Positions 1 through 11,100 are shown, counted from the first letter of the stretch. The stretch: DNA of 64,000 nucleotides from an uncultured Blautia sp. (GCA_934373235.1 CAKROW010000007.1:1-64000), one strand, 5' to 3'. Notes: generated by a model from the sequence alone, not told the origin. Numbers and translations are program-made.

Positions 1-3000
1 TTACAGTTGCGGACTGTCTTAACTTAAGGGTAAGAGCTGTCCTGCTGAGCTTAACGGTTGCATCAAGCTTTTTGCCAACCTCTTTTGTTGTCTTCTCACC
101 GCAGAGATCGCAGGTGCTTGTCTGTTTCTCCGGTGCAAATACAGTGGCGTCGCTTACTTTTGTCCATTTGGTAAAGCTGTGCTCATGTGCTTTTACAACT
201 ACTTCTGCATTTACAGGAATATAATATTGATACGGTGCACCTGTAATAACTGCTGTGTAGGTTCCTTCTTTTGCTGCATAAAGTGTTACATTTCCGTTTT
301 CGTCTGTGGTTCCTGTTACTACAGTATTGCCCTGGCTGTCACAAAGTTTTACTGTAATAATTTTCTGAGCTGTGGCATTGCCGCCCCACGCTACTTTTTC
401 ATAACCCTGTACATTCAGTGTGAACGCTTTCCTGGCCATGATATCAGATGCAACGGTATCAAAGTACAGATATGCGTCACTCCAGTTTACAGAGTCATTA
501 TAAACAAATACATTAACAACATCGCCGCTGTTGAGAACTGCTGCGTTGCTTGTAGCATTTCCCGGCATTTTATTATTTACCAGAAAACCAGCATTGCCGT
601 TAACATTCTCAAATATTTTCGTGATCCAGCCGTTTGCATTAACTTTCAGATAATTTTCCGGTGCTGCCTTAAACGCATCTCCGTACATTGCTGCATGAAG
701 ATCTGCAAGTGCATCCAGGACAGTTACTTCAGATTCCATGTCTTCCGGTTTTGTATAACCGTAAGCTGCTGCATCTGTTGCCTTTACTGTGATCTTCTGA
801 GTCTCACCTGCTGTGTTGCCTTTGATATTTGCAATAACAGTTACATCTGCACTCTGCGGGATGCGGGAATCCCTGCAGGCTTTCATTGCTTTTGTAAGAG
901 CTGATATTGCTTCTGTCTGCTGTGCCTCTGTTGCCTCTGTATTATCGGAAACTGCCTGTGCTGCTGCGATCGCTTCTTCCAGAGCCTTCTTTGTTCCCTC
1001 CGGATACTGACCCGGCTTGGTTCCCTCTGTAATGGTTCCGAGAAGTTTATTTGCCTCTTCTATCTTTGCTTTCAGGGCTTCGCCCTCTGCTTTGGTACCT
1101 TTTACAGTAACTGTAGCAGATGCCTCCTCTTTGTAGAGTTTCTGAAGTTTTGTATTATTTGGATGATTTTTTGCAAACTGACCGAATCTTTCACTGGAAA
1201 GAAGAGTGCTGATGGTAATCTGTGTATTGCTCTCCGGTCTTGCTACAACAAGGTTTTCGTGCTGGACAATGGCATTGTTGGAAGATTTGAAGTGGTTATA
1301 TCCTGCTGCTTCCATCTGCCAGGAATCCTCGAAATAATTATCCGGTGCAATACCTTTACCTGTCTTATCATCTGCATTATAAACCCATACACCCTTTCCA
1401 TTCTCATCCAGATATACTTCCTGGAAAGCGTGCATATTTGTTGTGATGTTGTCTGCGTCTGTATTCTCGCCTTTGATACCGTCAAAATAATGAGCTTTTG
1501 CGTAATCCATGATCGCAAGCTCTTTATCCAGCTCTTCGTTGATTCCCTTTACAGATACAGTAACCGGGATCTCCTTAACTGCTGTAACACCTTCTCTGGT
1601 AAAAGTAACGATCAGGTTGGCTGTAGTGTCTTTCTCATATGCGAACATATCAACTGCTACTCTGTAACCGTTAACTGTAAAGAGCTTGGCATCGCTGGTT
1701 GTAACGGTGATCTCTTTGTTATTAAATACATATTCACCGTTCTCATCTTTGATTCTTGTGTAACGTGGAAGCTGGATATCACCGGTGCAGTTTGATGTAT
1801 CAAGCTGCTCTTTTGTGGTGCAGTCCTGCAGTCTTTCTGCTGTATAATACTTATCCAGTATCGCCTTTAACTCTTCCTCTGTAGGGGCAGAAATTCCTGT
1901 TCCCTTAACAGTAACCGTGAAAGTCTTTGTAATAGTTCCAAAATTGTCTGCTTTCTCTCCGGCATAGCTGTTAAGAAGTGTATCGTTCGCTTTGAATGTA
2001 GCTGTTAAAGTGACAACTGTGTCATCTGTCTTTGGAGTGATCTTTCCTGTTCTTGGATAGATCGGGGAATCGATGGTTGGGTTCTGAATGGAAATTACAT
2101 CCGTATCGGAAGATTCCCATGTTACGGTAGACCATACCTTCTGCATACTTGATCCCATGCATCCCGGAAGTGTCAGGTCAGAACTTACTTCTTCCTGAGA
2201 AGCATTGTTTCCTTTAATGCTGTCCCAGGTAAGCTGGTCTGCTTCTGCCTGCATTTTGGTCCTGAAGTATTCCTGATCCCAGCCTACGGTTACTCTGCGT
2301 GTCTCAGATACTGCAGATGCTGTGCCATATGTGAATTTGAAAGTACAATCCAGAGATTTGGAGTATACACTGGTACTGCCCAGTTCACCCTGTACATAAT
2401 GGACGGTTCCGTCGGTATCGATATAATTTGCATCCTCTGTAGTATCAAGAGTAACTTTTACATTGGATACATCTACGCCAAGGTTATATTTTTTGATCTT
2501 TGCAAGTACTACATTTGCAATATTTGTATCGGTTCCATATACCGGACGTAAAGCTCCGAATTCTTTATCAAACTCTTTCTTTACTGCATCTACGGCTGCC
2601 TGATAGGACTCCATGGTAACTGCTACTGCATAGTCACCGTCCTCATCCGGTACAGTAATGGTTTCTGTTACATCTTTGTAACCGTCTTTTGTGATGGTAT
2701 AGGTATAATCCTTACCTGTCTGAAGTTTATAGCTTCCATCTTCCTGAGGTTTCAGAGTTGTATACCACCCCTGTTTTACCGTAATAGCTGCATCTGTGAT
2801 CTCCGCGCCGTCACTTCCGGTTACCGTAAATTTCGTGTTTCTGTAAATGACCGGAGACATTTTTACTTCCATGTCACCGCTGGCAGCCGGCTTAAATGTC
2901 TGGGTATATTTATCGTAACCCTCTGCAGTTACTGTCAGGGTGTACTCCTGATCTTCTACAAGTGAATAACTTCCATCAGATGCCGGAGTAAGAGAATTGA

Positions 3001-3793
3001 AATCTTTCTGGATATCTACTGTTGCACCTTCAATGGCTGCACCTGTTTTTGCATCAACAGGTTTCACATTTACTGTATAATTTTTCTTATCTGCCGCAAT
3101 GATAATTGTGAAATCCTGTGTTGCAAGCGGTGTTGCTGTATCATCATTGATAGCAGTTGTGTCGGTACCCTTTGCAAAAAGCTTCAGAGTCGCTGTAAAG
3201 CTGTACGGTCCCTCCTCAGCACTTGGTCTTTTAACTGCATGGGAGGCACTGGTTGCCGGAGCTTTATAAGCAACATAAGGGTTATCTTTTCCAAGATACC
3301 ACGCTGTTGTATAAACTTCATTGGCATACTTTAATCTGAGACTTTTAATGGAATAGCCACTGGGTGTTGTAAGTCCGACAGTATAAGTAAGTCCATCATC
3401 ACTTTTTACAACACCGGTACCACCGGTTGTAATGATCTTATTAGTCCCGTCAATAAAGTTTTCTTTTAAATACGCCTGGGCAGCCGCCTTCTCATCTTCT
3501 ATGGCACCCTCTGTGCTTCCTTCGCTGCTTTCACCGGCAGGTACATCCGGAACATCTTCCACGGTTCCTGCCTCTGTTGTGCTGCTCTGGGCTGCAGCCG
3601 CGCCTCCGTCCGAGAAGTCATCCCCCGCAGTGCTCTGTGGCACTGCTTCTCCGTCATCAGAGAAATCTGCTACAGTGGCTTCCATTGTAAGATCCTCTGC
3701 AAAAGCAGTAGCCGGTGCACCTACTGTAGTAAGTGTTACAACTGCTGCCATTGCAACTGCCTGCATTTTTCTTTGCAGCTCTTTTCTACGCAT
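1..3793 (-). CDS. Giant secreted surface protein with DUF4430-like and FIVAR domains (C-terminus outside window)
   Basis: The frame is open from the ATG at 3793 to the left edge, about 1264 residues, with the C-terminus missing. Translation starts MRRKELQRKMQAVAMAAVV and has a Sec signal peptide ending near TAFA, then an acidic Ser/Asp-rich stretch. Next come PEGA/carboxypeptidase-regulatory-like repeats (YTLTVTAEGYDKYTQTF, YTYTITKDGYKDVTETI), atrophied bacterial Ig-like modules (VTWESSDTDVISIQNP), a FIVAR-type helical segment (ALEEAIAAAQAVSDNTEATE) and a DUF4430-like segment (VTVLDALADLHAAM ... GFLVNNKMPGNA). The visible end is a CxxC module followed by the start of an Ig-like domain closely resembling the C-terminus of the 15181-18054 protein. 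It lies 166 bp downstream of the second EcfT gene on the same strand, so it is probably the last gene of the corrinoid operon. A role in binding corrinoid outside the membrane is inferred from DUF4430 and context; adhesion is the alternative. Confidence 0.75.
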   Translation of the reverse strand, partial: MRRKELQRKMQAVAMAAVVTLTTVGAPATAFAEDLTMEATVADFSDDGEAVPQSTAGDDFSDGGAAAAQSSTTEAGTVEDVPDVPAGESSEGSTEGAIEDEKAAAQAYLKENFIDGTNKIITTGGTGVVKSDDGLTYTVGLTTPSGYSIKSLRLKYANEVYTTAWYLGKDNPYVAYKAPATSASHAVKRPSAEEGPYSFTATLKLFAKGTDTTAINDDTATPLATQDFTIIIAADKKNYTVNVKPVDAKTGAAIEGATVDIQKDFNSLTPASDGSYSLVEDQEYTLTVTAEGYDKYTQTFKPAASGDMEVKMSPVIYRNTKFTVTGSDGAEITDAAITVKQGWYTTLKPQEDGSYKLQTGKDYTYTITKDGYKDVTETITVPDEDGDYAVAVTMESYQAAVDAVKKEFDKEFGALRPVYGTDTNIANVVLAKIKKYNLGVDVSNVKVTLDTTEDANYIDTDGTVHYVQGELGSTSVYSKSLDCTFKFTYGTASAVSETRRVTVGWDQEYFRTKMQAEADQLTWDSIKGNNASQEEVSSDLTLPGCMGSSMQKVWSTVTWESSDTDVISIQNPTIDSPIYPRTGKITPKTDDTVVTLTATFKANDTLLNSYAGEKADNFGTITKTFTVTVKGTGISAPTEEELKAILDKYYTAERLQDCTTKEQLDTSNCTGDIQLPRYTRIKDENGEYVFNNKEITVTTSDAKLFTVNGYRVAVDMFAYEKDTTANLIVTFTREGVTAVKEIPVTVSVKGINEELDKELAIMDYAKAHYFDGIKGENTDADNITTNMHAFQEVYLDENGKGVWVYNADDKTGKGIAPDNYFEDSWQMEAAGYNHFKSSNNAIVQHENLVVARPESNTQITISTLLSSERFGQFAKNHPNNTKLQKLYKEEASATVTVKGTKAEGEALKAKIEEANKLLGTITEGTKPGQYPEGTKKALEEAIAAAQAVSDNTEATEAQQTEAISALTKAMKACRDSRIPQSADVTVIANIKGNTAGETQKITVKATDAAAYGYTKPEDMESEVTVLDALADLHAAMYGDAFKAAPENYLKVNANGWITKIFENVNGNAGFLVNNKMPGNATSNAAVLNSGDVVNVFVYNDSVNWSDAYLYFDTVASDIMARKAFTLNVQGYEKVAWGGNATAQKIITVKLCDSQGNTVVTGTTDENGNVTLYAAKEGTYTAVITGAPYQYYIPVNAEVVVKAHEHSFTKWTKVSDATVFAPEKQTSTCDLCGEKTTKEVGKKLDATVKLSRTALTLKLRQSATV

Positions 3794-3959
3794 GTTTCTT
3801 TACCTCTCTTTCTTTTTTTCGGTACCGGAGCATGTTTGAAAAAAGCTTTCTGCAAACACACTTTAATACCATTTATTACATATCGCAAAAACCGCCGGAA
3901 ATTTCTCCGCACTCATACCCCTCCAGGTATCTCCCGCAGCTTTTACGGTAATGTCCCGG

Positions 3960-4832
3960 TTATTTTCTCTTCCTGTAACGCATTTCGCCCACGATCTGTA
4001 AGCCCACAGGCAGGAGCAGAAGCACCGCATATGCCCCGTAAAAAACAAAGGACATTGCTGTTACAGGATTCATGATGATCTCCGGATCATAGCAGATCTC
4101 TGTCTGATCCAGCATAATGGCTGCTGCCACAAATGTCAGGCAGAGAAAGATCATCACAACAAAGCTTCTGTCTCTATTATCAAAACGGTAAATGGAAAAT
4201 GCAGTTCTTCCCCGAAGAGAATAGCCTCTGCTCTTCATGGAAACCGTACTTTCCACAAAATCCTCCAGGGTCCAGGTGATCACAATGGAAACAAGACTTA
4301 ATCCATGTAAAAACCTCTGAAAGATATTTCCCTGGCGAACGCCTTTTCCAATGCCCTCCCTTGATATCTCGATCTTTCCGGCACGCTCCCTGATCCTTGG
4401 AACGCTTCTCAGGATAATGGAGAGAAACAGGGATAACCTTGGAGATATCCGTCCAAAAAGATATACGACTTTATCTGAGGACACCACTGCGAACACACAG
4501 GAAAAAAACATGACCACTGCTGCCACAGTCACTCCCCGGACCACTCCATACACAACAGCCTCCAGAGTAATATGGTTTCCGATAAAATTCTGCCGGAGGT
4601 TTGTTATTCCGAAATGGTTATAATAGGAATACCACGCCGCATACACAAAGATCAGCGGTATCAGGCACAGGTTAAAGATCAGTGCTCTTTTTCCATTGAG
4701 CTTCACGGAATATACAAATGCACATATGTAGGATATCCCCAGAAAAACCGGATGATGAAACCATATGGTACACACGATCGCTGCTACAAAATAGATCAGG
4801 TTTATCACCGGATGGTAACTGTCAAATCTCAT
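3960..4832 (-). CDS. ECF transporter transmembrane component (EcfT), second copy
   Basis: A 290-residue membrane protein of the CbiQ/EcfT family, the scaffold that couples the S component to the ATPases of an energy-coupling factor importer. It begins MRFDSYHPVINLIYFV, has several hydrophobic helices, and carries the arginine-containing coupling motif SMKSRGYSLRGRT in the C-terminal half, the region that contacts the ATPase Q-loop grooves in this family. It overlaps the S-component gene by 11 bp, so translation is probably coupled. The operon already contains one EcfT (7220-8113); two T proteins for one fused ATPase is unusual. The substrate is inferred to be a corrinoid from the operon, not from this sequence. 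Confidence 0.88.
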   Translation of the reverse strand: MRFDSYHPVINLIYFVAAIVCTIWFHHPVFLGISYICAFVYSVKLNGKRALIFNLCLIPLIFVYAAWYSYYNHFGITNLRQNFIGNHITLEAVVYGVVRGVTVAAVVMFFSCVFAVVSSDKVVYLFGRISPRLSLFLSIILRSVPRIRERAGKIEISREGIGKGVRQGNIFQRFLHGLSLVSIVITWTLEDFVESTVSMKSRGYSLRGRTAFSIYRFDNRDRSFVVMIFLCLTFVAAAIMLDQTEICYDPEIIMNPVTAMSFVFYGAYAVLLLLPVGLQIVGEMRYRKRK

Positions 4833-5556
4833 CTTCCTCTCCCATCATTCCGTATTTGATCCGGATCCTCTCAAGCTTCTCCATCATAGGTCTGCATAAG
4901 ATCAGCAGAGTCAGTGCCGTAGCAACCCCATGAACAAAATTTACAGGAAGTCCTGACATATAGATGGCTCCTACAGAAGCCTTGCTGAACTTTGTTACCA
5001 TGGTAAATACGGAACAGGTATCAAGAAGCGGCCCCACGATACAGAGAATGATAAAAAATCCGATCACCGCTGTGCGGACTCTCTTTTTTTCTGTCATGAT
5101 CCCTTTTCCTGCAAGAAGTCCTGCGATCAGTCCACCAATACCATAGGCAAACATCTGCCATGGAGTCCATGGTCCCTGACCAAAAATAAAGTTGCTGACA
5201 AAAGCTCCAAGCGCTCCTGTAAGGAATCCTGCCTCCGCTCCCAACGCCATTCCTGTGATCATGATAATTCCAAGCATGGGCTTAAAATGAGGAAGCATGA
5301 TAAATGCTGCTCTGGATGCCACGGCAATGGCACACATAACGGCAATGGTCACAAGCTCCCTTGCCTGGGGCTTTCTTTTTTCGTAGCTTAATAAAAACGG
5401 TATTATAGAATAAACAATAAGTATCAGGCTGCACAGATAATATTTACGGTCTCCGAAATGCCAGGACACCATCAGTGTCACCGGCATCAGTACCAGGATC
5501 AGTACATAGCCCAGTATTCTTTTTAAGGTCCAGTATTTTACATGTTCTGTCTGCAT
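4822..5556 (-). CDS. ECF transporter S component, probably cobalamin/corrinoid (CbrT-like)
   Basis: A 244-residue integral membrane protein, the likely substrate-binding (S) subunit of the importer. After two N-terminal helices it has a conserved S-component core: RAAFIMLPHFKPMLGIIMI, a Gly/Ala-rich segment (TGMALGAEAGFLTGALGAFVSN), then FIFGQGPWTPWQMFAYGIGG, a pattern I associate with CbrT-like S components. It overlaps both neighbours (19 bp with the ATPase gene, 11 bp with the second EcfT). Corrinoid specificity is inferred from the riboswitch-like leader and the DUF4430 and toroid proteins of the same operon. Another vitamin or cofactor cannot be excluded from the sequence. Confidence 0.8.
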   Translation of the reverse strand: MQTEHVKYWTLKRILGYVLILVLMPVTLMVSWHFGDRKYYLCSLILIVYSIIPFLLSYEKRKPQARELVTIAVMCAIAVASRAAFIMLPHFKPMLGIIMITGMALGAEAGFLTGALGAFVSNFIFGQGPWTPWQMFAYGIGGLIAGLLAGKGIMTEKKRVRTAVIGFFIILCIVGPLLDTCSVFTMVTKFSKASVGAIYMSGLPVNFVHGVATALTLLILCRPMMEKLERIRIKYGMMGEEDEI

Positions 5557-7247
5557 AATTCGATCACATCCTCGTTGGTAATAGCATTTTCAAATATATG
5601 GCGGCTCATTCTGTTTGCTGCCGTTGTATAGAAACTGTTCTGTGAAAAGAAACGGTTCGGCGTATTGGTGGTAATGATGCTGCCATCAAAGAACATGCTT
5701 ATCAGATCTGCATATTTCGCACAGAATTCCACATCATGGGAAACCATGATAACAGTCACTCCCTGTTTCTTTAAATCATTCAGGATCTCTGCAAATTCCA
5801 GCTTGAAGAAATTGTCGATTCCCTTGGTGGGCTCGTCCAGAAGCAGGATCCTCGGTTCTGTGAGAAGCACTTTCGCAAGGGCCGCTCTCTGCTGTTCTCC
5901 ACCGGAAAGATCGTAGGGATGATGTCCGAGAAGATGTGAAATACGGCAGGTAGCTGCCACCTTCTCGATCTTCTGAGCTTTTTCGGATTCTTTTCCTGAA
6001 AGCATTTCCTCCAGATCCTCGCGAACAGTCTTCTTTACAAAAAGGCTCTGGGGATCCTGGGGGAGCATTGCCAGAAGATGGTCAAAAAGCTCTCCTGACT
6101 TATATTTGTTCACCGGTTTTCCCTGAATGTAAATTTTTCCACGGTAGGGCCTGCAGATATTGCTGATAGCCTTCAGTGTTGTGGATTTTCCGGCTCCGTT
6201 TCCTCCAACAATGGCAAACACGGAATTCTTCGGTACCTGGAATGTGATTCCCCTGAGAACATCCGGGGTATCTTTTTCGTAGCGGAACCAGGCCTCTTTT
6301 ACCAGAACTGCCGGATCTTTTACTTCATCCGGGTCTGTGGTGATCTCATCCTCCACTCTGGTGATCTCCGGCTTTTTGTTTTCGAACATATGGCTCAGCC
6401 AGTCGCCGCCCTCCCGGACTGTAAGTGGACATTTTACAGTATCTGCGGGCTGCTCCTGATTTTTTTCTTCCTGGAACTTCTTTACTCCGTAATAGATCTG
6501 CACCGGAGTAGGCATTGCCGCAAACATATCGTTACTTCCGTTTTTGAGAAAATCTCCGATCCTTCTCGGCTCATCATCTGCAATGATCTGGCCGTTTTCC
6601 ATCACAACTACTTTGTCAGATGCATAAAAAATATCCTCAAGCCTGTGCTCCGTGATAATAACAGTAGTCCGAAGCTCCCGGTTGATCTTGCGGACAGTAT
6701 TGAGAAAATCCGATGCTGCAATAGGATCAAGCTGGCTGGTAGGCTCATCCAGGATCAGCACGCTTGGCTGCATTGCCATAATGGATGCCAGGTTCAGAAG
6801 CTGTTTCTGGCCTCCGGAAAGCTCGGTCACATTTCTGTGGAACCAGTTCTGAATACCGAAGTAGCTTGCCATCTCCGCAACCCGGAGACGGATAGTCTTC
6901 TGATCCATGCCAAGGCTCTCAAGGCCAAATGCCAGTTCATGCCATACCTTGTCAGTAACGATCTGGTTATCCGGATTCTGCATAACATAGCCGATCCGTG
7001 ATGACTGGGTACGAAGATCAGCATCTTTCAGAGGTTTTCCCTCAAAAAAGATCTCGCCTTCTGTTTTTCCGTGGGGTTCAAGTACACTTTTCAGGTGTCT
7101 TAAAAGAGTGGTCTTGCCACTGCCGCTTTTTCCGCAGACAGTAACGTATTCTCCTCTCTCTATCTTAAGGTTGATATGTAAAAGAGCCGGCTTCTTTTTT
7201 TCCGTTGGGTAAAAAAAGCTCAGATCTTTGATCTCAAAATGTGCCAT
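5538..7247 (-). CDS. ECF transporter ATPase, two ATP-binding domains fused (EcfA-EcfA')
   Basis: A cytoplasmic ABC ATPase of 569 residues with two complete nucleotide-binding domains in one chain. Domain 1 has Walker A GKSGSGKTT, signature LSGGQKQLL and Walker B VLILDEPTSQLD. Domain 2 has GGNGAGKSTT, LSGGEQQRAAL and ILLLDEPTKGID. It energises vitamin uptake with the EcfT and S proteins. The start at 7247 (MAHFEIKDLSFFYP) was chosen because GGAGG lies just upstream and the ABC fold begins there; the frame is open further upstream but only as overlap with the preceding EcfT gene. It overlaps that EcfT gene by 28 bp and the S gene by 19 bp. Most ECF systems use two separate ATPase genes, so the fusion is a minor variant. 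Confidence 0.92.
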   Translation of the reverse strand: MAHFEIKDLSFFYPTEKKKPALLHINLKIERGEYVTVCGKSGSGKTTLLRHLKSVLEPHGKTEGEIFFEGKPLKDADLRTQSSRIGYVMQNPDNQIVTDKVWHELAFGLESLGMDQKTIRLRVAEMASYFGIQNWFHRNVTELSGGQKQLLNLASIMAMQPSVLILDEPTSQLDPIAASDFLNTVRKINRELRTTVIITEHRLEDIFYASDKVVVMENGQIIADDEPRRIGDFLKNGSNDMFAAMPTPVQIYYGVKKFQEEKNQEQPADTVKCPLTVREGGDWLSHMFENKKPEITRVEDEITTDPDEVKDPAVLVKEAWFRYEKDTPDVLRGITFQVPKNSVFAIVGGNGAGKSTTLKAISNICRPYRGKIYIQGKPVNKYKSGELFDHLLAMLPQDPQSLFVKKTVREDLEEMLSGKESEKAQKIEKVAATCRISHLLGHHPYDLSGGEQQRAALAKVLLTEPRILLLDEPTKGIDNFFKLEFAEILNDLKKQGVTVIMVSHDVEFCAKYADLISMFFDGSIITTNTPNRFFSQNSFYTTAANRMSRHIFENAITNEDVIELCRQNM

Positions 7248-8113
7248 ATGATTTCCTCCGTTATATTCACTGCTGTAGGGATTGCCAGAAAAATTCCGTA
7301 AGCCACTGCCCCCACAGCCGTATATGGGCTCATAGCCACCGAAAGATCCGGTGTATATTCTGCACTGCTGCCGCCCATGATACAGCAGAAGATCACTATA
7401 GCAAAAAGTCCCGTCATGATCACAAGCAGACATTTATCTCTTTTTTCAAAACGGTACAGGGAAAATGTAGTTCTTTTTCCCGCACCGAAACCACGGCTTC
7501 GCATACTGTCTGCCATAATGATGCCGCCTTCCAGAGCCCAGGAAGTCATAGCTGATACAATGGTCAGTCCATGTTCCATTTTTTCTCTGGATGTTCCGTT
7601 CTCCGCGGACATTCCAATACTTTTTCTGGCGCCGCTGATCTGCGCGATCTTTTTCTCATAATTGGGAAGAAGCCGCAGGATCATTGTCAGTACCAGGGAT
7701 ACTGAAGGAACCGCTCTTCCAAACAGATACAGAAATTTGTCACTTGTCATAACAAAGCTGTAAGAGGCAAACCACAGAAGAATGGTCACTACCATAGCTG
7801 CCAGAGCTGTGCCATAGCAAAGCGCTTCCAGTGTATAATGCCGTCCGTTCCACCAGGTAAACAATACTCTGTCGCCGTAGGTGTTAAAAAGCGGATTCAC
7901 AAAAGACAGCATCAGAAACAGCGGTATCATTCCTGATATAAAACCTGCTGCCTTTCTGCCTTTTACAGTTATATAATAGGCCATTGCCGCCACCGCGGAG
8001 ATCAGAAGGAATACCGGGTGTATCAGCATCATTCCCAGAATAAAGGCGCCCACATAAAAGATGAAATTGATCACCGGATGAAAGGTGGAAAAGGTATCTC
8101 TTTTTTCATTCAT
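7220..8113 (-). CDS. ECF transporter transmembrane component (EcfT), first copy
   Basis: A 297-residue membrane protein of the EcfT/CbiQ family. It starts MNEKRDTFSTFHPVINFIFY and contains multiple hydrophobic helices and the coupling motif SMRSRGFGAGKRT. The start codon at 8113 overlaps the stop of the upstream toroid-protein gene as TAATG, a strong sign of translational coupling. Both EcfT proteins share the N-terminal FHPVINFIFY/YHPVINLIYF motif, so they look like diverged duplicates, one on each side of the ATPase and S genes. They might form a mixed T dimer or serve different S proteins; neither can be decided here. Confidence 0.88.
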   Translation of the reverse strand: MNEKRDTFSTFHPVINFIFYVGAFILGMMLIHPVFLLISAVAAMAYYITVKGRKAAGFISGMIPLFLMLSFVNPLFNTYGDRVLFTWWNGRHYTLEALCYGTALAAMVVTILLWFASYSFVMTSDKFLYLFGRAVPSVSLVLTMILRLLPNYEKKIAQISGARKSIGMSAENGTSREKMEHGLTIVSAMTSWALEGGIIMADSMRSRGFGAGKRTTFSLYRFEKRDKCLLVIMTGLFAIVIFCCIMGGSSAEYTPDLSVAMSPYTAVGAVAYGIFLAIPTAVNITEEIIWHILRSKI

Positions 8114-11100
8114 TATTTTTTCCTGCCCTTTTTCTTTCGGCTGTCTGCAATACGGATACCTCCCATAAGGATCACCAGAATACAGGCTGCACCGCCTGCT
8201 GCCAGCCATGGCCATACAGGTTTGTTCTTCTCCTGTCCGGAAAGTATCTCATCAGAATCTCCCATAAATCCTACGATTCCATAGGCGGAAAACTCTGCCG
8301 CATCAAAGCTTATATAGCTTCCTGAAAGCTTTCCTTTCAGGAATTCCACTTTGCCTTCATCTGTGATATGTACGATCATGCAGCTTTTGTAATCTCCAAG
8401 GTCTGCCATGGGAAGCTGTACCTTAAGGACATCTTTGGGCTCCCAGTTATCTCCTGTAAGCGTATCCACAAAATGGATCTCATTAAGGGAAAGAACCTCT
8501 GACTTTTCGCCCAGCACATTCCGGATGGTCTTAAGCTCACTGTCATCGGCAATCTTTGGATTTACTACCATCTGCACATACCAGGGCAATATATCCTCTT
8601 TGTTGTTATCCAGATTGGTTCCTGTTGCCTGGTCAAAATGGTATCTGGTTCCCAGAGATGTAAGGAGCTTCCGGAAAGATTCATAGATCTTATCTTCCTG
8701 AACAGCCTTCTTCTCTCCTTCAGAAAGCTTTTCATAGTTCTTCCAGGTTTTTCCCAGGGCCCTGATCTGCTTGTCTGTGTAGTCATCAATCTTCTCCGGA
8801 TATGCCTTGCTTCCTTTTGTGTTAAAGAAAGCTTTCATTTCCCTGATCACTTTTTTGGAAGCTGTTGTCTGAGTTACTTCTGTAGCTGAAGTACCGGAGC
8901 TTTTTTTGTCAGTACCTGTTTTTTCAGAAGCTGTCTTCTTAGTGGAACCGGATGTGCTCTTGTTTTTGCTGTCTGTTCCTGATGAACTGCTCTTTCCGCT
9001 GCTTACGGAAGCAGACTTGGTAGAACCACCTGCTGACTTGGTAGAACCTCCCGCTGACTTGGTTCTGGACGGCTGCACTGTGCCTGTTGGTGTTGCAACA
9101 GGAGTTGGTGTTGGATTACCCGGTTTTGCTGTTGGTGTTGGGCTAGCTGGTTTTACTGTTGGGGTAGGCTGTACTGCACCTGTTGGTTTTGCTGTTGGTC
9201 TTGGTGTTACAAGATCCACGGAAGTCCCCGGTTTTCCAGAGGGTTTCGCTACAGGTGTTGGTGTTGGTGTCGCTGTTGGTGTTTTAAGTTTCTGCAAATC
9301 CTTCTCTGCTTTCTGAAGGACAGAATAATTGCTGACCTTCTTCTGCTGTGCAGAGGAAAGAGAATTATAGGCTATTTTGGCATCTGTGATCTTTTCTTCA
9401 CTTGCAAGAGTTACCTTGCCGATCTTTTTGATCAGGTTCTCTACATATTTAACTTCCAGATCCAGTGCCTTATTATAAGCATTGGTCAGCTTGTCTTTGT
9501 CAGCCTTGCTGATAACTGATTTCTGGGTTGCATTCAGTCCGTTGTAAGCTGCGTAAGCAGTTTTTACCTGCTGAAAATTACTTAAAGTGATCTCTGAGGG
9601 AAGTGCTTCAATCAGCTTCTTCACCTCATCTGCCTTTTCCCGGTCAGATTTGATCGCCACATCTGTCATATCATAAATAAACGTCTGCCCGTTTTTCATA
9701 CGGCTGTAGGCTGTCATTGCATAATATGCCTGCTCTGTTGCCATCTGGTCATAACCGTTGTCTGCAACATGGAGAAAACCGCCGTTCCCGTCGTAATAGC
9801 TTAACAGCCCCTGGAGAAGAGAATGTCCATTCTTGATAAAACGGCTGTCTGTATCACAGTCGATGCCGAGGGCAGAAAGACCTGTAACTACCTGGGAACA
9901 GCTCTCAGATGTGCTGTGTCCCACAGTTCCAAAGGTTCCGTCAGAAAGCTGCATGGCAGTAAGCTTCTTCACAGCTCTGTCCACTGCTGCCTTTACGGAA
10001 GAGTTGCTGTTATAGTAAGGTGCAAGTGCCTGCAAAGCCATTCCTGTCACATCACTGTCTGCACCACCCATCATACTCCAGCCACCGCCGGATACCTCAT
10101 TGGAAAGAATATCATCAATAAGTTTTTCCCTTGTGGTCTGTGTTTTGCCTGCCTCTGCTGTGGGGATCTCATAATCATGGCTGTCAAAAGCCAGAAGTGC
10201 CCAGATGCTTCCGTTAACACCCTGCCAGATGGTCTGATCAAAATCAGCCAGTGGCTGCAGAAGGTTATAGCCACCTACATCTGTGACATCCTCTCCAATA
10301 GCCGTAAGGCCAAGAACTGTTCTGGAATATTCTGTATATTTTTTGCTGTGAAGTACGCCGTTACTTTCTTTAATCCTGTCTACAACATTGGATTTATAGC
10401 GGCTGTAAACAGAAGAATCCACTTCCTGGCCGCTTCTTACCAGGCCAATGACCATCCAGTCACCGCAAAGTGTTCCACTTACAGGTGCGCTTGTTTCTGC
10501 CAGCTCTGCCAGATGCGCTCCGGTTTCTTTGTACGCAGTTTCAAAGCTTACACTTTTTGCGGATGCTGCCCTGGCTTCTCCTGCAGAAAACATATCCTCA
10601 TCTGCATCTTTTGCCTGTTTTGTGGCTGTTTTATCTGTTTCGGATTTTTTCTTCAGTGTTACAGCGTAGATATCACCGTAACCTTCCTGATCTTTTGCTG
10701 TGAAAATATAAGTTTCCTGAGCGTTTTTCAGATGGCAGAGATAAGAGTCCCCGTCTACCTCTGTCCAGTTTTCATCTCTTTCACCTTTTTCATAATAGGT
10801 GACAGGATCTCCTTCCGGATCCCGGAAAATCTGACTGAGATCCACATTCCAGTAGCCTTCTGTTTCACATGTTTCACTCTCCGGTACATCAGTGTTTCGT
10901 ACCGGGAGATGGTTCACCTTTTCCCAAGTGGGATTATCCCGGGACTGTGATGGCGCTGCTGTTTCATCTGCTTCATCCCCGGATTCCGGATAAGTACTGT
11001 CTGATCCTTCGCTGTCTGCAGTGTCTGTGACGTTTCCGTTTTCTGTATTTTCTGCGTTATCTGAGTCTGTGTTCTCTGTATTATCCGAAGCTTCCGTGGC

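Noticed and set aside
179..1795. Plus-strand frames at the left edge
   Set aside because: They are the complement of the giant surface protein, whose frame stays open from 3793 to the edge with a signal peptide and coherent domains.
8113..8260. LPXTG sortase signal at the end of the toroid protein
   Set aside because: The C-terminus has a transmembrane helix and basic tail but no LPXTG-like pentapeptide before it.
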